A program made the position numbers and the translations under genes. DNA of 36,067 nucleotides from Cyanobium sp. (GTDB lineage Bacteria; Cyanobacteriota; Cyanobacteriia; PCC-6307; Cyanobiaceae). Below the pieces are notes generated by a model. It was given only the letters and a program-made list of their open reading frames with translations, did not search any database and was not told the origin of the DNA. Shown here piece by piece: positions 33,838 to 36,067 of the stretch. The stretch covers positions 1-36,067 of the forward strand of contig BJHE01000020.1 in the NCBI GenBank assembly GCA_014191755.1, written 5' to 3'. The stretch's first letter is position 1. The number at the start of each line of letters is the position of its first letter.

Positions 33838-35940
33838 TCACCCCCCGGCCCGGGCCAGGGAACCACTGGCACCTGTGGCGCGCCAGCCAGCGGGAAGCGG
33901 CGAGCCGGAAGCGGGCGGCGCTCCGCTGATCCAGACGGAGCGGATCCCATCAGGGCGCAGCAGGCGGCGCTCGGAATGGCGGGGGACGAAACCGAGCCAG
34001 ACCCCGGACCCCTGGGCCCGGATCGCCTGAGCTCCTGCGGGCCGACCAACGGGATCCGGATCGACATGGCGTGCTCCGATCCCCTGGCGAGATCCTGGGG
34101 GGGATCCTTCCCCCGCCAGGGACTCCAGCGAGCGCAGAGCCTGGCGATCCGGCAGCAACAGCCAGCGCTGGCGCCCCACCACCAGCGCCAAGGACTGGCT
34201 GTCCATGGCCAGGGCCCGGGCCTCCAGACCCTCACTGGCCAGCCGCTGGCCGGCAGCCAGCGGAGCCGTGGCATCGCCACCCAGCAGGCTCAGACCCGCC
34301 TGCTCACTCCAACAGAGCGGTTCCGCGGGAGCCACCGGATCGAGCAGCAGCAACCAGTCGAAGCGTGTCACCCCCAGCCCCTGGGCCAGACGGCGAGCCT
34401 GCTGACAGAGAAAGGGATCGGCGCGAGTGGCCACCAGGGCGGCCCGACCCTGATGGCGGGCCACCAGCAGATCGCCACCTCCCTGATGCACCAGCAGCAG
34501 GGAATCGGCCCGCAGGGCCGCCGTGTGCAGCACACCCACCAGCATCAGCAGCGCCAGGGCCAGCCAGCGCCAGCGGCGAGCCAGGGGCGGCACCAGCAGC
34601 ACCAGCAGCGCCAGGGTGAAGAGGAGCACCAGCAAGGGCTGAGGCCTGCCGGTCTGCCACTGGGCCATCGGCAGGGCGGCGAAGCCGTGAGCCACCAACA
34701 GCAGCAGCCGCGAGGGCCACGCCAGCAGCCAGGCCAACGGCGCCAGCAGTGGCGGTAGCAGCAGGGCCACCAGAGCCATCGCCATCGCCCCCAGGGTGAG
34801 GGGGGTCAGGAAGGGTTCGGCCAGCAGGTTGGCAGGCACCGCATAGAGGGGCACCACGCCAAAGTGCAGCAGCTGCAGGGGAAGGGTCCAGAGCGAAGCG
34901 GCCAGGGGAACCGCCACCGACGCCGCCAGCACCCTTCGCCAACGGCCCGGATCCGGCCCGGCCAGCCACCCCTCCAGCGGAGCCGCACTCACCAGCAACC
35001 CGGCGGTGGCCGCCACCGAGAGCTGAAAGCCCAGGTCGGCCCACCAGAGGGGCTGGAGCAGCAGCATCAGCACCACCGTGAGGCCCAGCAGCCCGATCGG
35101 CCGGCCCCGCCGCCCGCTCTCGAGGATCAGCAGGGCCAGCGAACCGCTCACCACGGCCCGCACCACCGAGGCCTGGGGGCCCGCCAACAGGAGGAACAGC
35201 ACAATCGCCCCCGCCGCCAGGAGCAGCCGCACGCTCCGGCCGAAGGGCCGGGCCAGGGCCAGCACGGCGCCCAGCAGCACCGTGAGATGGAAGCCCGAGG
35301 CAGCCAGGGCATGGGAGAGACCCGCCGCCCGAAAATCGGCGCTGAGCGCTTCCGGCAGAGGCACCACGGCACTGCCCAACACCAGGGCCGCGAGCAGCCC
35401 GCCCACCTCGGGCCCCGCCACCGCCAGGAAACGCTCAGCGATGCGGCGCCGCAGGTCGGCCACGGGGGTGGCAGGTCGCTCGAGAACCCTCACCTGATCC
35501 ACCCGCAGCTCGGTGTGAATGCCCCGCTGGGCAAGCCGCTCGGCAGCGCCGGCCAACAGGGGATGGGGGGCCAGCCGGGGGCGCCGCAGCAGGCCATTCA
35601 CCTCCAGGCGCCAACCCTCCTGGAGGGCGGGGCAACTGGAGAAGCGCAGGGCGGTGGCTCCTTTGTGCTCACCCTCAAGCTGAAGCACACCCCGGCAGGG
35701 GCCGGCTCCGGGACGCAGATCGGCCTGGATGCGGCCATGCAGGCGCACGGTCAGGCGAGCATCGGGTGTTGCCAGCAGGCGCAGCGGGTCGCCGGGATCA
35801 GGGGCAGCCGCGCGGAAGGCGAGCAGGAGCAGCAGGCCCGCCAGTGCCAGCAGGACCGGCAGGGGGGCCCAGCCCGGGATCGGCCTCAGCCGGGCCGGTG
35901 AACTGCCCTGAAAGTTGAGGGGCTCTGCACCTCCCGCCAT
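33838..35940 (-). CDS. comEC: ComEC/Rec2 family DNA-uptake channel
   Basis: 700 aa from ATG 35940. Hydrophobic helices at the N-terminus, a soluble OB-like part (about 60-155) and then the competence domain with its signature GLSHALAASGFHLTVLLG near residue 210, GPQASVVRAVVSGS, WWADLGFQLSVAATAGL and about eight helices. ComEC passes single-stranded DNA through the inner membrane during transformation. The soluble C-terminus (from about 480) starts like the metallo-beta-lactamase-type domain (LLLVHQGGGDLLVARHQGRA), but I see no HxHxDH-type motif, so nuclease activity is doubtful. It stands alone; no comEA is visible. Confidence 0.94.
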   Translation of the reverse strand: MAGGAEPLNFQGSSPARLRPIPGWAPLPVLLALAGLLLLLAFRAAAPDPGDPLRLLATPDARLTVRLHGRIQADLRPGAGPCRGVLQLEGEHKGATALRFSSCPALQEGWRLEVNGLLRRPRLAPHPLLAGAAERLAQRGIHTELRVDQVRVLERPATPVADLRRRIAERFLAVAGPEVGGLLAALVLGSAVVPLPEALSADFRAAGLSHALAASGFHLTVLLGAVLALARPFGRSVRLLLAAGAIVLFLLLAGPQASVVRAVVSGSLALLILESGRRGRPIGLLGLTVVLMLLLQPLWWADLGFQLSVAATAGLLVSAAPLEGWLAGPDPGRWRRVLAASVAVPLAASLWTLPLQLLHFGVVPLYAVPANLLAEPFLTPLTLGAMAMALVALLLPPLLAPLAWLLAWPSRLLLLVAHGFAALPMAQWQTGRPQPLLVLLFTLALLVLLVPPLARRWRWLALALLMLVGVLHTAALRADSLLLVHQGGGDLLVARHQGRAALVATRADPFLCQQARRLAQGLGVTRFDWLLLLDPVAPAEPLCWSEQAGLSLLGGDATAPLAAGQRLASEGLEARALAMDSQSLALVVGRQRWLLLPDRQALRSLESLAGEGSPPGSRQGIGARHVDPDPVGRPAGAQAIRAQGSGVWLGFVPRHSERRLLRPDGIRSVWISGAPPASGSPLPAGWRATGASGSLARAGG

Positions 35941-36067
35941 CGCGGGCGGGGGGGCCGCCGGAGCTGGGCAACCCGGTGATCGTGTCCAGGGAAGGGAAGC
36001 CAGCGGATCGCAAGCGGATGTTCCAGCGTTCCCGCGAGCCGCCCGGGGCCTGGCGTCCGAGCGGCAC
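35941..36067. other. Right edge, 5' flank of comEC
   Basis: Frames are open on both strands but too short to judge. A divergent gene might begin here (plus frame with ATG near 36025), without support from homology. Confidence 0.3.

Overview
The window looks like chromosome from a GC-rich unicellular cyanobacterium of the Cyanobium/Synechococcus (alpha-cyanobacterial) kind. The evidence is gene content: an inactive ClpR next to ClpP3 (ClpR is confined to cyanobacteria and plastids), a ddl - small membrane protein - ftsQ - ftsZ cluster, a YacL-like PIN/TRAM membrane protein, DUF4359 and YccF proteins, a DesC-like desaturase, and at least five GCGATCGC (HIP1) octamers. No phage, integrase, transposase or CRISPR array was seen. 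The genus is an inference.

Layout. 1-6500 (minus strand): two tandem paralogous genes for exported TPR-CHAT proteins. Each has about twelve 42-residue TPRs followed by a caspase-like CHAT domain, and the upstream DNA is duplicated as well. The left gene runs off the window. 6683-9872 (minus): DUF4359 protein -> CodA-like amidohydrolase (ATGA overlap) -> GlcD-like FAD oxidase. 10249-10370: tRNA-His(GTG) and its terminator. 10437-12721 (minus): an enolase-superfamily dipeptide epimerase followed by a DUF1611/DgcN-like protein, joined by TGATG; this is a D-glutamate or muropeptide salvage pair. 13010-13900: fatty-acid desaturase. 14305-19568 (plus): miaB, ddl, a small membrane protein, ftsQ and ftsZ, covering wall-precursor synthesis and division. 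19793-19886 (minus): SRP RNA. 19969-22189: panB and hemW, whose 3' ends overlap convergently by 134 bp. 22358-24927 (plus): PIN/TRAM protein, clpR and clpP3. 24930-25544: a gene-remnant zone, including an NTF2-like gene with an in-frame stop. 25752-27897: ilvC and cbiB. 27904-29960 (minus): GT4 glycosyltransferase and sugar transferase, with an ATGA overlap. 30064-32865 (plus): small hypothetical protein, YccF, two HupE/UreJ-type membrane proteins and a CopD-like protein. 32911-35940 (minus): CDGSH and VOC proteins, tRNA-Ser(CGA) and ComEC.

Most genes are ordinary housekeeping genes. The less ordinary parts are the duplicated exported TPR-CHAT loci, the CodA-like cluster with an Asp-to-Asn change in the substrate pocket, two broken genes after clpP3, and a recurring pattern of 12-20 bp tandem duplications outside genes, three of which straddle stop codons. 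No wholly unprecedented system could be shown. The TPR-CHAT tandem and the DUF4359/amidohydrolase/FAD-oxidase cluster are the best candidates for undescribed biology.
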